A stretch of DNA of 64,000 nucleotides. It comes from Aselliscus stoliczkanus. Lineage: Eukaryota; Chordata; Mammalia; Chiroptera; Hipposideridae. A program made the translations under genes and the position numbers. The DNA is taken from contig CM066727.1 of the NCBI GenBank assembly GCA_033961575.1, positions 151,017,434 to 151,081,433 of the forward strand. The letters run 5' to 3'. The notes below the pieces were generated by a model, which was not told the origin of the DNA, ran no database searches, and was given only the letters and a program-made list of their open reading frames with translations. Below are positions 11,545 to 23,084 of this stretch, one piece after another; positions within the stretch are counted from its first letter, which is position 1, and each line of letters starts with the position of its first letter.

Positions 11545-14325
11545 TTTTTATCATTATCATTACTATTTCTTTATCATCAACATTTTCTGCATGTAAGAAG
11601 GGATCCTGGAAAGTTTTAACTGGAGAAAAATGAAAGGAAAAAAATCGAGATGTTAAGAAGCAAGTGCCGAAACACATCATAAAATTTTTTGAAAAGTTGG
11701 GAAATCTGCCTAAATTTTAGATAATAGTCCACCTTGCTATAGTCCACCTCTGTGGTTCGATGGCTTAGAATAGCCCATAGCCCCAGATTTCTATAAACAG
11801 GAAGATGTTTTTTTCTTAACTGCAGATTGTATAGTTGATTATGTGAATGGCAGAGATCAGTGCATCTAGGCTTCTAACTACATAGTTTAGACCTTTCAAA
11901 TCTGGCAAGATCAGTGAGATATGGGATGGGTAAGTCCTCCCAAGGGCCCGCTTGTGTTCTGCTGGCTGCTCACAGGACTTAACGTCCAAGAAAATTAATA
12001 GACAAGAGTGAAGAAAAACTTCAAAGACTGACAAAACAGCACAATATCTAATAAGACTCACAGCTTTATTTCTGCTAGAAAAAAAAAGGAGGAAAAACAG
12101 TACTTTTTTTTTTCACAAAAAGTTTAAACAATTGCTTTACTTTATCTGATAAAGTCCCCAGAAGAATGAGATCATCCTGCATTGAAGAGTCGGCTCTTAC
12201 CAATCATACTGCATTCTCAAACTTTAATTCAATTATAAAGTCCTGAACAATCCCAGGGAGGTCTGGTTCATGGAAACTATATTCCCCAAAAGCATAAATA
12301 ACAGATTCCCCAAAAAAATAACTGGCTCATCTTAGAGTGAAGAAAAAAAAATATTATCTTGCATAGCCTTTCAAATTATTGCTGCTTTTTAAAAAAATCA
12401 TTGCAGGTGATTCTGCACTAACATCCCCTTTTCCCTTCACTCCAAAACTCAAGAATCTCCAGCAAAATTATGAGCTACTTTCCAAATCAAGTCTTAGGGA
12501 GGTTTTGCAAGCACATGTATGGAATCCAAGGAATTTGCATGAAAAGAAGGGAGAAATAAATTAAATAAATAATATCTAATAAATAACTCAGACAATATTC
12601 ATTATCTACAAACTTAAACACCAGAAACTACTAGTTTCAAGGATAGATCCCCACCACATAGCCACTCACAAAGGTAAGCGCCAGTACAGACTCGGAAAAC
12701 ACATAGGATGCCTTTATAAATACTTTGCTTGCCTCTCTATTCCCTCTAGGACAAGCTGTAGTGAGGGGGACCACTTTGGTGGCTGGTAGGGTTTAAGATC
12801 TCTGCAAAGATACTTTCAAGTGGATTTACAAATTAAGGGTGCAAAATACAGCAAGGCTGGTGCTGCAAGCAAAATGGAAAGAAAATAACTTAGACTGAAA
12901 GGAGATAATAAATAAGAGGGCAAATAAGGCAGTATACGCAGATAGTTTGGCAGGTTTTAAGGGATAGCTGAGCTGTAGAAAATGACATAGTAATTTGCCT
13001 TATCAATTCTATTCATTGGCCCTATCTGTGTCCTGTATGCATCCTAAACTTATCCTGGCAGGAATAGGATATGATCCACTATCACCTAAACCATTTCAGC
13101 TTTTGGTTTGTTTCAAATAATTGTCCTGGCAGATTGAACAGTACAGTAAAATTTCTCAGATTGCATTTCTCTGAGAAAATATACATTTGACAAAATTAGT
13201 GCAGATGTAGAGGAAGGAAGAGACACATGAAAAAAAATAAACATCCTGCAAATTAAGATAAATCTGTGATGAAGATATAGATTGGTAGAAGCATTCACCA
13301 ACTTTGGATTTGATTCAGCTAAGTCTGGTCACTTGAAATGTTATCTACTATATGTAATAATATACTTTAGAAGTGAGGAAGAGGCAACAATTCATGGAGG
13401 AGGAGTTGTACATATGTTGGAAAAATTAATTTGGTCAATAAATTGATTGGTGTTTATCCATTGGTATGGACAGGGGTAGTGGTTTTAACCATATATTCTT
13501 TAACCAAATAAAATTCATCTTGCCAAAGAATATCTAGTGGTTTCCCTATAGACAAGTGTGAGCTTGAGAGAGTCCCCAAACTATGGTTAGTTAATATAGC
13601 CAAAAGCCATTTTATTGCTCTTGAATGTGACCTGGGTTTTTTGCTGATTTCCAGTAGCAGCACCTGAGCTTCAGAATTTCCAGAGCCTACTGGTTATGGA
13701 GGCCATGAAATGGTCTAGATGACTTCTCTAAATCCCATTGATCATAGGAATCTGAGGTTTCAGTGACTTGCTTGCACCACCTACAGTACTGAGAAGAGTG
13801 CTTTTGAAATGTTATCAGGAATCATGGAGTTGGTATGAGATCTCTGTTATGGTTCTCAAGTTACCAAGGAAGATATGTTCCACTTTTGGCCCAACAAGAA
13901 ATAGAGTTAATCTCTTAAAGAACATGCTTTGTTATTCACAGTGACAGCCAATTTAGAATTCAGCCCCTGGAGGCTATTTTTAGATAGATGCAAACAAGTC
14001 CTATCATTGAGTCCAAGAGACATGCGCCTGTTGCTCCTTTGGCAACTCCATTTGATCATTCCACACATAGTATCCATTTCCTTATTATTCCTCAATCCTT
14101 TCAGTATCAATAAGTTGATAGGAGTCATCACCAAAGTTATAGAATTTCAGAACTGTGAAAAACTTTAGAAATCACCTAGACTTACAACACTACCTGATTT
14201 TACCAGTGAGTAAACAGAGGCCAGAAATGGAAAATCAAATTGACATAGATATTTCGATACGTTTTTGGCTCCACCGGAATAGGACCCAGGGCTTCTATTT
14301 CCACATGATTGTAAACAATCAAATA
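11545..14325. other. NEUROD4 downstream flank and possible 3' UTR
   Basis: Largely repeat-free, with a MIR-like scrap near 14140-14225. The low repeat content beside the gene is consistent with a long 3' UTR or conserved flank; candidate poly-A signals are listed separately. Confidence 0.45.
13611..13616 (-). terminator. candidate NEUROD4 polyadenylation signal
   Basis: TTTATT on the plus strand reads AATAAA on the minus strand, about 1.06 kb past the NEUROD4 stop. Other AATAAA or ATTAAA matches occur further downstream (near 12064 and 12223), so the true 3' end is not settled. Confidence 0.25.
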
Positions 14326-14329
14326 TTGG

Positions 14330-14450
14330 GTCGGCCGAGTGGCACAGTGGTTAAGCACTGGCTTGGGAAGCCAGCGGCCCCGGTTCAGTCCCACATACGA
14401 GGGCCAGTGACACTGCCCTCAAAAACAAAACAAAACAAAACAAAAAAAAA
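14330..14450 (+). mobile_element. short tRNA-derived SINE near NEUROD4 3' end
   Basis: gtcggccgagtggcacagtgg start and an (AAAAC)n tail, with flanks caaatatt / caaataatt. It lies about 225 bp past the NEUROD4 stop, in antisense orientation to the gene, and may lie within its 3' UTR. Confidence 0.88.
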
Positions 14451-14675
14451 ACAAATAATTTCATCTGAGGACACTAAATAAAGGAATCAATACAATTTGA
14501 GAAGTTGATGAGAAAAGAGTGTGACATAGGTAAGGGGGTCTAAATAGACAGGGATTATTGTGTGTGATATACGTATAGTTATAGGGTTCTTTTAAGGTCA
14601 CTGGGTCTTCAGCTCAACCACATAAATTATGCGAAACATCTCCATATCATCCTCCAAAATGCTGCGCTTACTGCC

Positions 14676-15671
14676 CTAATCACTGAAGATGGTATTGAGT
14701 TGGGCCCCAATAGCATGGTGGGGGTAGGTATCATACGACATATCTATGGGAACATCATAGCAAGGGGTACCAGCCTGAAAGGGAGCTGAATGCACATGCC
14801 CTGAGCTCAGACTTGCAGAGGGGTAATGTGGTATGAAGCTGTAGGATTTATCCAGGTCAGGAGAGCCCTCTTGCTTCAAGGAGAAGTTCCCACTGATGCT
14901 CAGGGGTGGAGTAAGTGGGCCCTCATAAGGTGGTGTGCTGCAGTCAGGTGGGTGACCCCCAAAGGATGATTCTCCCAAACTCTTGAATACTGGGGGTTTG
15001 AGATGAATAAGATGGGTTTCCATATGACCATAAGGAGGGCTGGGGAGCCCGGGAGACTGATAGTTGAAGTTGTGGACAGAGATGGCTGAGTCACAAATAG
15101 GAGATTTCTCCTCACGTTTCTCCAGGAGGACAGACTGAGGGCCCAGTTGGAGGCATCCAGCCACCAGGTTGCTTGTGGGCTGAGAGAGCCCTTTACAGAG
15201 CATCTCCACAAAGCCCTTCCCTTCAGGCATCTGGCCAGTTTCCAGGACCTCAGACAAAGCCCAAATATAGTTCCTGGCCAGTCTAAGAGTCTCTATCTTG
15301 GAGAGCTTTTGGGTCTTAGAGTAACATGGCATGACTCTCCTCAGGTTGTCCAGGGCATCATTCAGGCCATGCATCCGGGTCCGTTCTCTAGCATTTGCCT
15401 TGACTCTTCGAGCCCTGAACCTCTCAAGGCGAGCTTTTGTCATCTTCTTTTTCTTGGGACCCCTTCTCTTTGGCTTCTCCCCATCCTCTTCCTCCTCTTC
15501 TTCTTCCTCAATACTGTCATGCTCTTCAGCTAAGCTGCCAAGCATCCCATAAGCAGCTGGTTTTCTCTCCTCCTCCTTCATCTCATTTTGAGAGCCCAAA
15601 CTTTTGTCCATCCAGGATGGCGTGTTGACCAACTCCGTCATGTCCTTGGGTTTCACATAAGTTTTTGCCAT
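14676..15671 (-). CDS. NEUROD4: NEUROD4 (NeuroM/ATH3), proneural bHLH transcription factor, complete coding exon
   Basis: A 331-residue uninterrupted reading frame, the length I know for mammalian NEUROD4. Seen: an acidic run at residues 55-62, a basic nuclear-localisation stretch [11 protein letters not shown] at 66-76, and the basic region plus helix-loop-helix at about 88-140, with the family signature [11 protein letters not shown] and second helix [18 protein letters not shown]. The NeuroD-type C-terminal activation region follows, with tyrosine/proline-rich [10 protein letters not shown] and [12 protein letters not shown]. Known: NEUROD4 heterodimerises with E proteins such as TCF3, binds CANNTG E-boxes in the nucleus, and drives neuronal and retinal (bipolar/amacrine) differentiation. 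The whole coding sequence is in one exon, as in the family. The minus-strand ATG is 9 bases inside the exon, after a splice acceptor at 15681-15682; the stop is TAG at 14676-14678. NEUROD1/2/6 are less likely because the N-terminus ([15 protein letters not shown]) and the C-terminus match NEUROD4. Confidence 0.97.
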   Translation of the reverse strand: MAKTYVKPKDMTELVNTPSWMDKSLGSQNEMKEEERKPAAYGMLGSLAEEHDSIEEEEEEEEDGEKPKRRGPKKKKMTKARLERFRARRVKANARERTRMHGLNDALDNLRRVMPCYSKTQKLSKIETLRLARNYIWALSEVLETGQMPEGKGFVEMLCKGLSQPTSNLVAGCLQLGPQSVLLEKREEKSPICDSAISVHNFNYQSPGLPSPPYGHMETHLIHLKPPVFKSLGESSFGGHPPDCSTPPYEGPLTPPLSISGNFSLKQEGSPDLDKSYSFIPHYPSASLSSGHVHSAPFQAGTPCYDVPIDMSYDTYPHHAIGAQLNTIFSD

Positions 15672-15680
15672 TTCCAGGTT

Positions 15681-15700
15681 CTGGAAAAGGAAACAGCGAT
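15681..15700 (-). promoter_or_regulatory. NEUROD4: NEUROD4 intron 1 splice acceptor
   Basis: On the minus strand a polypyrimidine run (ctgtttccttttccag) ends in AG at 15682-15681, and the exon resumes as aacctggaa before the ATG. This fits the known NEUROD gene plan of a non-coding first exon and a single coding exon. Confidence 0.8.
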
Positions 15701-17489
15701 ATTTAGCGCCTGTGAATATCTGATTTGATTTAAAATTAAATTTTCTTTTTTTTGCCTGGGATATAAAGCACAGTATTTGTACTGGGATTCAACTTATAAA
15801 TATCTAGTCCAAGTCTTTCATTCTAAATAACTAATCTAAGGCTCAAATAAATGCATAGAATACTCATTTAGCTATGGCATGGTAAAAGAAAATCAACAAC
15901 AGAAATGAGAAATTGACTTGATTATTCATTACAATGGCAATGCCTAACTTTTTATCCTCTGGTTCTTTACCTCATAGATCTTTTACTCAAAAATAACTGG
16001 TAAAGCAGTCAAAACATATTTTCCCAAATAGAGAAACTTCTGTAAGTGAAAAAGAATGCAAAAGTAATTATAATTATATAATATGTATATAATAATTACA
16101 ATCAGTGCAAAATTGTAAAAGCATATTAAATAAAGTGTTGTATATTTATACTATAGAATAAATGAAAAACTGTGGTGAGATTATTCAGACTACTTTGTCT
16201 GTGTTCTACAAAGGACTGCTCAGCCTCTATTTAGAGACATATCACATATGTCTAACCATAACATCCCACATTTCCCACTGACCCTGCCAACTACGGACTT
16301 CAAGCATCTCCTAGGAAAGAGCCATGCCTCAACGGGCTGGTACACCACATGACCATGAAATAGTTCTCTCACCATTACCAGGGGAGCATTTTGTTTTTCA
16401 GCAAGCATTTTGTGGTCTGTCCAGTGTTAGCGATGTTAGAGGTGTTAGTGACACGGTGTCGAAAAAAGATCATCTTTCAAATGCGCCCATGTGTTAAAGT
16501 GAGACCACTTTAAAGTGCATCTCCCACCATCAGACAAGAATATGACAGCAGCTAGAATTACCAGGCAGAGGTCTACCAAACCTATTTAAGATTATTTAGT
16601 GCAACTATTACAATACTTCATTAAAAATGAATAACCCGGAACCGATGCTAAACTTAACAGAACACAGTGACTGCAAACATTCAGCGAGGACTGTTTCAGA
16701 CAAACATGGAAATAGTCTGACCACTTTACTTCACTTAACAGATACTGTTTCATCAGAATTCTTGATGAAAAAAAATTGTAACTTAAAAACCAGAAGAGAC
16801 TGGTGGCTTCGTAAATATGTTGCATTCATTTCTGGAAAAGGCTGAATTGTTTTGAGATTTGTTGAGTGATTTTTAGGTATATAATTTACCAAATAAAAGC
16901 ATCTGATAAGCTCCACTGGGGCATCTCAGTTCACCAGCTAGTCACTGAAATGCTAAACCCTCCATCACCTTTGTGTATCAGAAATGGGAGAGCATGATAA
17001 ATGCTTTTTGATCCTTGAAGCTTGAGCCTCAAATCAATGAATGCAGGGATTAGTACCTAGCTTTTAAAAATACAAATATATGATTTGATTTGTTTCTGGT
17101 AATCTGAGCTTGTTTTCCTTGTAACCTCATTTACCTCCTATAAATAATTAATGTTACTGCATTGCAAAAACAGCCTAGGTTTCATGTTAATCAGCACGGA
17201 AATCATGTCAGCTTGACTTACTCACTTAATAAGGCTTCCTGGGTAAGCAGCTTTATTGAAAACACACATTGGAAACTATTGGTCAACTGGCTGCCCAGGC
17301 CAAGTCAGAAAATCCCACTTTTAATATGGATGATGGAGCCTGTGTGCTGAGCTGCACTTCTAACTCAGGCAGATATCCAGAGGGAGGGTGAAGGACCTAA
17401 TTAACTTTCTGTTAAAGTAACACAGACCTTTCAGAGGCAGGTGCACTCTGAGGCCAAAGAGGATGGAGTGGGCTTGGGAAACAATGTTC

Positions 17490-17513
17490 CACACGTAATT
17501 ATAATTACGTGTG
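17490..17513. repeat. perfect 24-bp palindrome in NEUROD4 intron
   Basis: The half-site CACACGTAATTA is followed immediately by its exact reverse complement TAATTACGTGTG. It could extrude a cruciform or bind a dimeric factor. A MIR remnant begins just after it, so partial origin from MIR cannot be excluded. Confidence 0.85.
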
Positions 17514-17514
17514 T

Positions 17515-17655
17515 GTAGCCTTATAGCAAACCTCTGAGGGAACTAGGGATTGTTATGCTCATTTTATAGTCGAGGTCACTGTGGGTCAGGTAGATTCAGT
17601 GATGGAAATGCAAAGACATAGAGCTGGTAGCACAGGACATAAAACCAGTTCTCAT
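17515..17655 (-). repeat. MIR remnant
   Basis: cattttatagtcgaggtcactg and neighbouring text fit reverse-strand MIR. Confidence 0.55.
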
Positions 17656-18341
17656 TCTAAATCCTTGCTTTTATGCCTTTTCTCTTCCTTTTCCATCATA
17701 GCTACAGGAAGAAAGAAAGGCACTTTGACTTCAGGAGATGTGAATCAGTAGAGTTAAGTCACCAGGAAGTGGCCATCGTCCCAGGGACGCTAGCTGAGGA
17801 GTTCTCTGCAGTGCCTTTTAACTCACATATTCCAGGATTCCTTCCACTTCCAAATTTTTTTCTTGTTGCTTTCACCCATTTATTCCCCTCCCCTCTTACT
17901 CTGCTTCCTTTTTCTCTTCCTTCTCTTTCTTTTCCTCTTCATCATCATCATCACTGGGACATACTTACAAGCATGGAGGGGTAAGAAGGAAGGAAGAGAA
18001 GGAAGGTGCAAGAGAGGAGGAGTGTCCTGAATTGCCTGACACTGGACCCCATCCTAGCCTCTTAGTTGACCTTTTTTTTAACATCCTCACCTGTCTACCT
18101 CTGGATTTTAGCCCCGCTCTGTCAATCCTCACCCCCATCAAGAAGTGGGAACAGGAGTTATTGATATCAAGCATATTACATAAGCTCTCTGATCTTCCAT
18201 TTCCTCTTTGGTAAAATTGGGATATGATATATTTTATATGGTTCTTGTAAGATGAATAAAAATGTGAGAAAGGGTCTGTAAACTTCAAATGCTGTCAAAC
18301 ATTATCTATATATTTATTTGTGTTTATTCTTGGGTTTTCTT

Positions 18342-18498
18342 TCTTTCTTTTTTTTTTTTTTTTTTTAGCTGAGCCATCCTGCCACCTGTTGGCAGCTCAA
18401 CGGCAACTCAACTCGGGCTGGCATCGAACCGCCTTTGCTCAGAGCTCAGCTCGTACTCTCGAGCGAGCTCTTAATCAACTGAACCACTCGGCTGGCCC
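18342..18498 (-). mobile_element. mid-length tRNA-derived SINE
   Basis: Poly-T then agctgagccatcctgccacc ... accactcggctggccc. The exact duplication TATTCTTGGGTTTTCTT lies at 18325-18341 and 18499-18515. It lies in the NEUROD4 intron in sense orientation. Confidence 0.93.
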
Positions 18499-18689
18499 TA
18501 TTCTTGGGTTTTCTTATCTAATTCATTTACACATGTTTGCTTATTCAAAAATCAGAATTGTTTTCTCACAGGTGAACAGTAAAAGTAGATTGTATTAACT
18601 ACTGTGTCTCTTATTATCTAGATGGAACCTCCTGTGATTGGCTCAAAAAGTCATCTAACAACTGCCCAATAGCCTACCCTTTCTCCTAA

Positions 18690-18895
18690 TGTGGCTAGAC
18701 AGCGGACTCTAGAGTCAGATGACCTGAGTTCAAGTTTCAGCTGGATTACTTACTAGATATGTGTCCTTAGCTAAGTTTTATAACCTTTCTGAGCCTCAGT
18801 CTCCTCCTGTTCAAAATGGGAATAATGATAGTCCTCCCTCCTAGGATTGTTGTGAGCATAAAATTAGCTAACCTATTTAAAGAATTTGAATACTA
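18690..18895 (+). repeat. MIR remnant
   Basis: ggactctagagtcagatgacctgagttcaag...gagcctcagtctcctcctg...aaaatgggaataatgatagt is a near-full MIR. Confidence 0.85.
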
Positions 18896-18899
18896 CCAG

Positions 18900-21600
18900 A
18901 CGTCATGTATTATATATTATTTTTTTCTAAAGTTCACCATGAGTTTTTCTGGCCACATGGACAAAAATGGGTCTAATTACAACCTGAGCATAATATTGAC
19001 TTTATGCCCAAAAAAGCCAGCTTCATCTCAGCCCCCATTTCAAAGAATTCCCTGATAAACCCATTTCCCTAACCTCCTAATGAAACTAAATATCAAAACT
19101 TTTATTATGTTGCAAGGAGTGAGGAAACAGATGCCTCTACTGGATTGACTAAAACTTTTCCACCGTATTCAAGAGGGAAGTCAGCCTCTTTCATTCTGTT
19201 TTGGAATTGGGAGACAGCAGTTGGCTGGACACTCCTTACACCTCAGTTACATGAATATTCAGGTTCATGAAGTTTCCACGGGAATATATCAACCATTGGA
19301 ACTGGACATGTTCCCTTTTGCCTTTGATTAAACAATATAGGGGATATGACTTTTCCACCAGAATCAAGTTCCAGAGCTCTGAGGAGAAAAATGAAGTGTC
19401 CCTTAAATAGAAGTAAAAGTGAGGACTCCTCAGAGATAAAGAAAAAAAACTTTCCTTTGACTTTTTCCACCTAAATATCTTCAATGTATCAAAAGAGTAC
19501 TGGGATGGGGGAAGACAAATATCCAGTTTTAGGTTTAAGAGCTGAAAATGTGTGTGAAGCAGCTTTGAGTTTTAATCAATATATCAAGCTGCTTCTTTCC
19601 AGAACAAGTACCTGATTCTGCCATGACTTTTAGCCTGTTAATGAACCAGCTCAGAGGTGTATTAAAAGAAGCAGGAAACTGAGGCCCTCCTCTGTCAGTC
19701 ACTTACTAAACGAGAACAGAGAAACAACTTTGCTTCTTTTACCCTTAGAGCAAAATGGAAATAACATTTCTGTCTGTCATATCTCATTTAGAAGCTTTTA
19801 CAAAAAACAAGGAGATAATGCAAGCATGAGTACTTTGTAAAGTTACTGGGCAAATGTAAGGGTTGGCAACTGTTTTATACAATAGAAGTGGTGTGAGAAA
19901 GTCTATAGCACTATTTTGCAAAGTATTGTGATACACCATTTTTAGGTTTCCCCAACTCCCAGAAAATAAATCTGCTTTCAAAATATATATGAAGCAAATT
20001 CCAGTATGACCAAAACCAATGAATACTGGCTCTCAAGGCAGAATACAGTCCCTCTGACCCCTCAAACACGTTCCAATCCTATAAAGCCCATTTTATCCTT
20101 TGAACTTGGAATTTGGATTTCCTTATGCATTTACACTATATAACAGAATTTTCCCCTTTCTTTAGGATCTTTCCATGAAATTAAGTTTAGCTAATTCTCT
20201 CAAATTCAAAATTTTCTCCCACTTTTTTTTTTTTTCATTTTTCGACCTGTTCTAGCAAAATGTTTGTTTGGGCGATTGTAACTACCCAATACTTTCATTA
20301 TTGGGGCCGAGGTCACTGAGCACTACTACCTGTAGAACTGTCCTGGAATTCATGCTACACTTTTACTGATCTTTCATTTGTTGTGGAGATTTCAGTTAAT
20401 GAAGAAGTGGGTAAGGAGCACTTGCATGTGCACTTGTGGTGATTACACAGTGGCTTTCCTCTTAAAAGCTGATTGTACTCTTCACCTCCTGATCCTATGA
20501 CTAAATCCTAAATACAACAGGAAAGGAGCCAGACTCCACTCAGTTTTTAGGGAACCTAAGGACCAGATGGACTCAATGCCTTGCTCTGAGTTGCAGTCTT
20601 TGCGCTGAAAAGACAGCATGCAAACCACAATGTTCACAAGTTGCACTGGCTGGAAACAGCCAGTAGGCTGTTCTGTGCTCCTCCTATCAAAACTTTTAGA
20701 CTCTACCACTTTCCCTCTTGATTAATACCTGTGCACACCCACGCACTCCCACATGCACACCTCATCCAGCACAGTCACATCATGCTTCAGTTTCCATAGC
20801 CTTAGATCCTAATGGTGAACTTTGCAAACAGAAGTACTCAATCCTTCAGTTTTCCTCCCTTGTTCTTCAACATTTCACATCTGGTCCTTGCGTCCAAAAA
20901 TGAGGGAGGCGATTTACATTTATTAGAATTTTTCTGAATACATTTTTTGGTTGGGGGAATGATGTTTGAGAGGAGAAGGCAAAAATTATACGTATACTAT
21001 CTTTCTCTTCTGATTTCCCATCTGAAAGAGCTGAGGAAAAGGAAATTTTTCTCACTGTAGTCCAATTATCTAAGGATTTTTAGCAGACCAAATGGGAGCA
21101 ACGGTGAGAATATCCTTATGGCTTTCCAATATCTTCTCTCACTCCTTATTCTATTGTCATGCCCCTTTCTCCCCCTCCACTCCTTGCATAGCCCTAAAAT
21201 TCTATGAGTAGAGTGCTGAATTGGGTCAATTTCTTCCAACCTACTTGCTGAGCCACCTTGAAAAAGCAGTTAAACTTTTTGGACATTTTTTTCTGCATTA
21301 ATAAAATGGGAGAGTGGGTTTGACAGGCATGGGGGTTGTACTTATAATCTCCGTAAAAATGATTGAGAGCATCTGAGTTTCACTTTGGATGACAGGTGCT
21401 ATGGGAATTAGTGAAATTATTAAAATTTTAATATCTATCCCCAAAGTGTTCTGACTCTCTCTGCTTCTCTACTCAAGTTTTCTAAATTCTGCTCCCTCCT
21501 CGCTTAGCCCAGAAAAGACTTGCATCACCCCAACTGCTCCTCTAAGTCTGCAGGAACTTCCCACAGAAACTTCAGTCAATCCAGTACCACCCCATCCGCT
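18900..21600. other. NEUROD4 intron 1, 5' half
   Basis: No young SINE from 18.5 to 22.4 kb. Apart from a possible MIR at 21225, nothing was recognised. Confidence 0.45.
21225..21420 (+). repeat. probable MIR remnant
   Basis: ctgcattaataaaatgggag in a weakly MIR-like frame, upstream of the candidate NEUROD4 donor. Confidence 0.4.
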
Positions 21601-21607
21601 GGCTCAC

Positions 21608-22045
21608 CTCTGTCAGTGGCAGTCTCTGGCGTGAACTCTGAATCTTTGTCCTGGAGGAGGCTCACAGAAGCCAAGTTTCTCTGACCATCCAGATCATAGG
21701 AGAATGAAGTGCTGTTAGCGATCCATGTTAAGCCCAGCCTCTTAGGAACGCCACAGGCTCTGGTTTCTTTGGTGGCTACTTCTTCTACTCCTTCCTTGGA
21801 GTTCTGCCTGCTCCCCCAGGCACCTTCGGGCGGATGCCCCGTTGCAGCTGGTTTAGGCGGGTCTTCAGTACCTCCTCTCCCTGGTTAGCTCCCCGAGTAG
21901 CACTTTCAGGACCACAGTCCCTGGGCAGCTCCTGCGCTCTGGCCCCAGCCTCTGAGTTGCCGCAGTTTTGATTGCTTTCACAGCTGACCAGGGAGGGGTG
22001 ATCTGGTCGCAGTCTAACTCCTCCCCTTCCCAAGCCGAAAGACAC
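21608..22045 (-). other. NEUROD4: candidate non-coding exon 1 and promoter of NEUROD4
   Basis: A repeat-free block, richer in GC and CpG than its surroundings, about 6 kb upstream of the coding exon. On the minus strand it ends in a good splice donor, CAGAG|GTGAGCC, with the GT at 21607-21606. Pairing this donor with the acceptor at 15681 gives an intron of about 5.9 kb and a gene of roughly 8-10 kb, close to the size I remember for human NEUROD4. The exon's 5' limit is not visible and the end given is nominal. Two CAGCTG E-boxes lie at 21845-21850 and 21981-21986, the class bound by neurogenin/ASCL1-type factors. No clear TATA box was seen. Confidence 0.45.
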
Positions 22046-22084
22046 ACCTACTTCAAAGGGAGCCTCTGACCAGGTCCAGCTTAG

Positions 22085-22126
22085 TCATTCGTTTGTTTGT
22101 TTGTTAGTTAGTTTGTTTGTTTGTTA
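22085..22126 (+). repeat. (TTTG)n simple repeat
   Basis: gtttgtttgtttgttagtta and more TTTG units, just 5' of the candidate NEUROD4 promoter block. Confidence 0.85.
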
Positions 22127-22478
22127 AGTGGGGATAGAGGTTTGTAGAAGGGGAATATGAGAGGAGAGTTGCTGAATTTAATAGGTAAAGAAAAAGAGCA
22201 CTGAAATTTTTTGTGGTTAAAAAGATAAGAAATGGGAGTGAACAATGTGGGCAGAATGGGGAAAGAAAATTGGAAATAGACTTGGGGAGAGAAAGCTAAG
22301 AAGGGCAAATAAAAATGCTGGCCCACATCTGAAGAATCAAAACCTGAGAAAGATACATACATACCCAGGACACAACATTGATTGCTGCGTTACATATGTG
22401 GATTACTGTCTTTGGATATAACTTCCTCTCGCTTCTTTTCAACATGTCAAACTATTCCCATTTAAAACCCTTTTATTT

Positions 22479-22578
22479 GGGCCGGCCGAGTGGCGTGGTG
22501 GTGAAGCGCTGGCCTGGGAAGCCAGCGGCCCCGGTTCGGTCCCACATATGAGGGCCAGTGACACTGCCCTCAAAAAAA
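22479..22578 (+). mobile_element. short tRNA-derived SINE
   Basis: Close to the consensus monomer. The duplication AAAACCCTTTTATTT begins at 22464 and recurs after the tail. Confidence 0.92.
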
Positions 22579-22904
22579 AAAACCCTTTTATTTAATTAGT
22601 GAATATAGACAAAGCTGTATCTATATTTGTTATACTGTTCTTCCTTTACTGTTTGTTTAAAATTTATAAAAACAAAAAGCAAATGAATGAAATCTCTCAT
22701 TTTAAAGACACTTGGCTCCTTGAATTACAAACTGGGGTCCACTATTGTTTTTCAAAAATATGTAGTTAAGTATTCAGGTATAAAAAGTCCACCTGAGTGG
22801 CAATACACTTGAAATGAAAGAAGGGTCACATAATTCTTAAAATGCCTGTGGTGTTATGAAGACTAAGTTGCTAGAAGAGAAAAACAAAAGTGCATCTGGA
22901 GAGG

Positions 22905-23080
22905 CAGCCGGTTAGCTCAGGTGGTTAGAGCGCAGTGCTCATAACACCAAGGTTACTGGTTCGATCCCCACATTAGCCACTGAGATGCACTCTCCACAAC
23001 TAGACTGAAACAACTACTTGACTTGGAGCTCACAGGTCCTGGAAACACACTGTTTCCCAATAAAATTTAAAAAAAAAAAG
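22905..23080 (+). mobile_element. tRNA-Ile-type SINE with AATAAA tail
   Basis: The head ccggttagctcaggtggtta ... ggttcgatcccc matches tRNA-Ile A and B boxes. The tail runs acaactagactgaaac...tgacttggagctcac...cccaataaaattt plus poly-A. The flank gcatctgga recurs at both ends. It is a different head from the other SINEs but shares the 3' motif actagactgaa and the AATAAA end. Confidence 0.85.
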
Positions 23081-23084
23081 AGGC

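Larger units (their letters stand above)
15701..18320. other. NEUROD4 intron 1, 3' half
   Basis: Mostly unique. 17030-17480 is free of repeats and AT-rich with several TAAT cores. Contains the palindrome at 17490. No alternative coding exon was recognised. Confidence 0.5.

Noticed and set aside
15147..15533. 128-residue plus-strand open frame across NEUROD4
   Set aside because: It lies antisense to the conserved bHLH exon; its hydrophobic Leu/Phe/Ser-rich text is the shadow of the acidic and lysine-rich coding strand.
22918..22965. Possible functional tRNA-Ile gene
   Set aside because: It is the head of a SINE with mismatched acceptor arm, long 3' extension, A-tail and flanking duplication.
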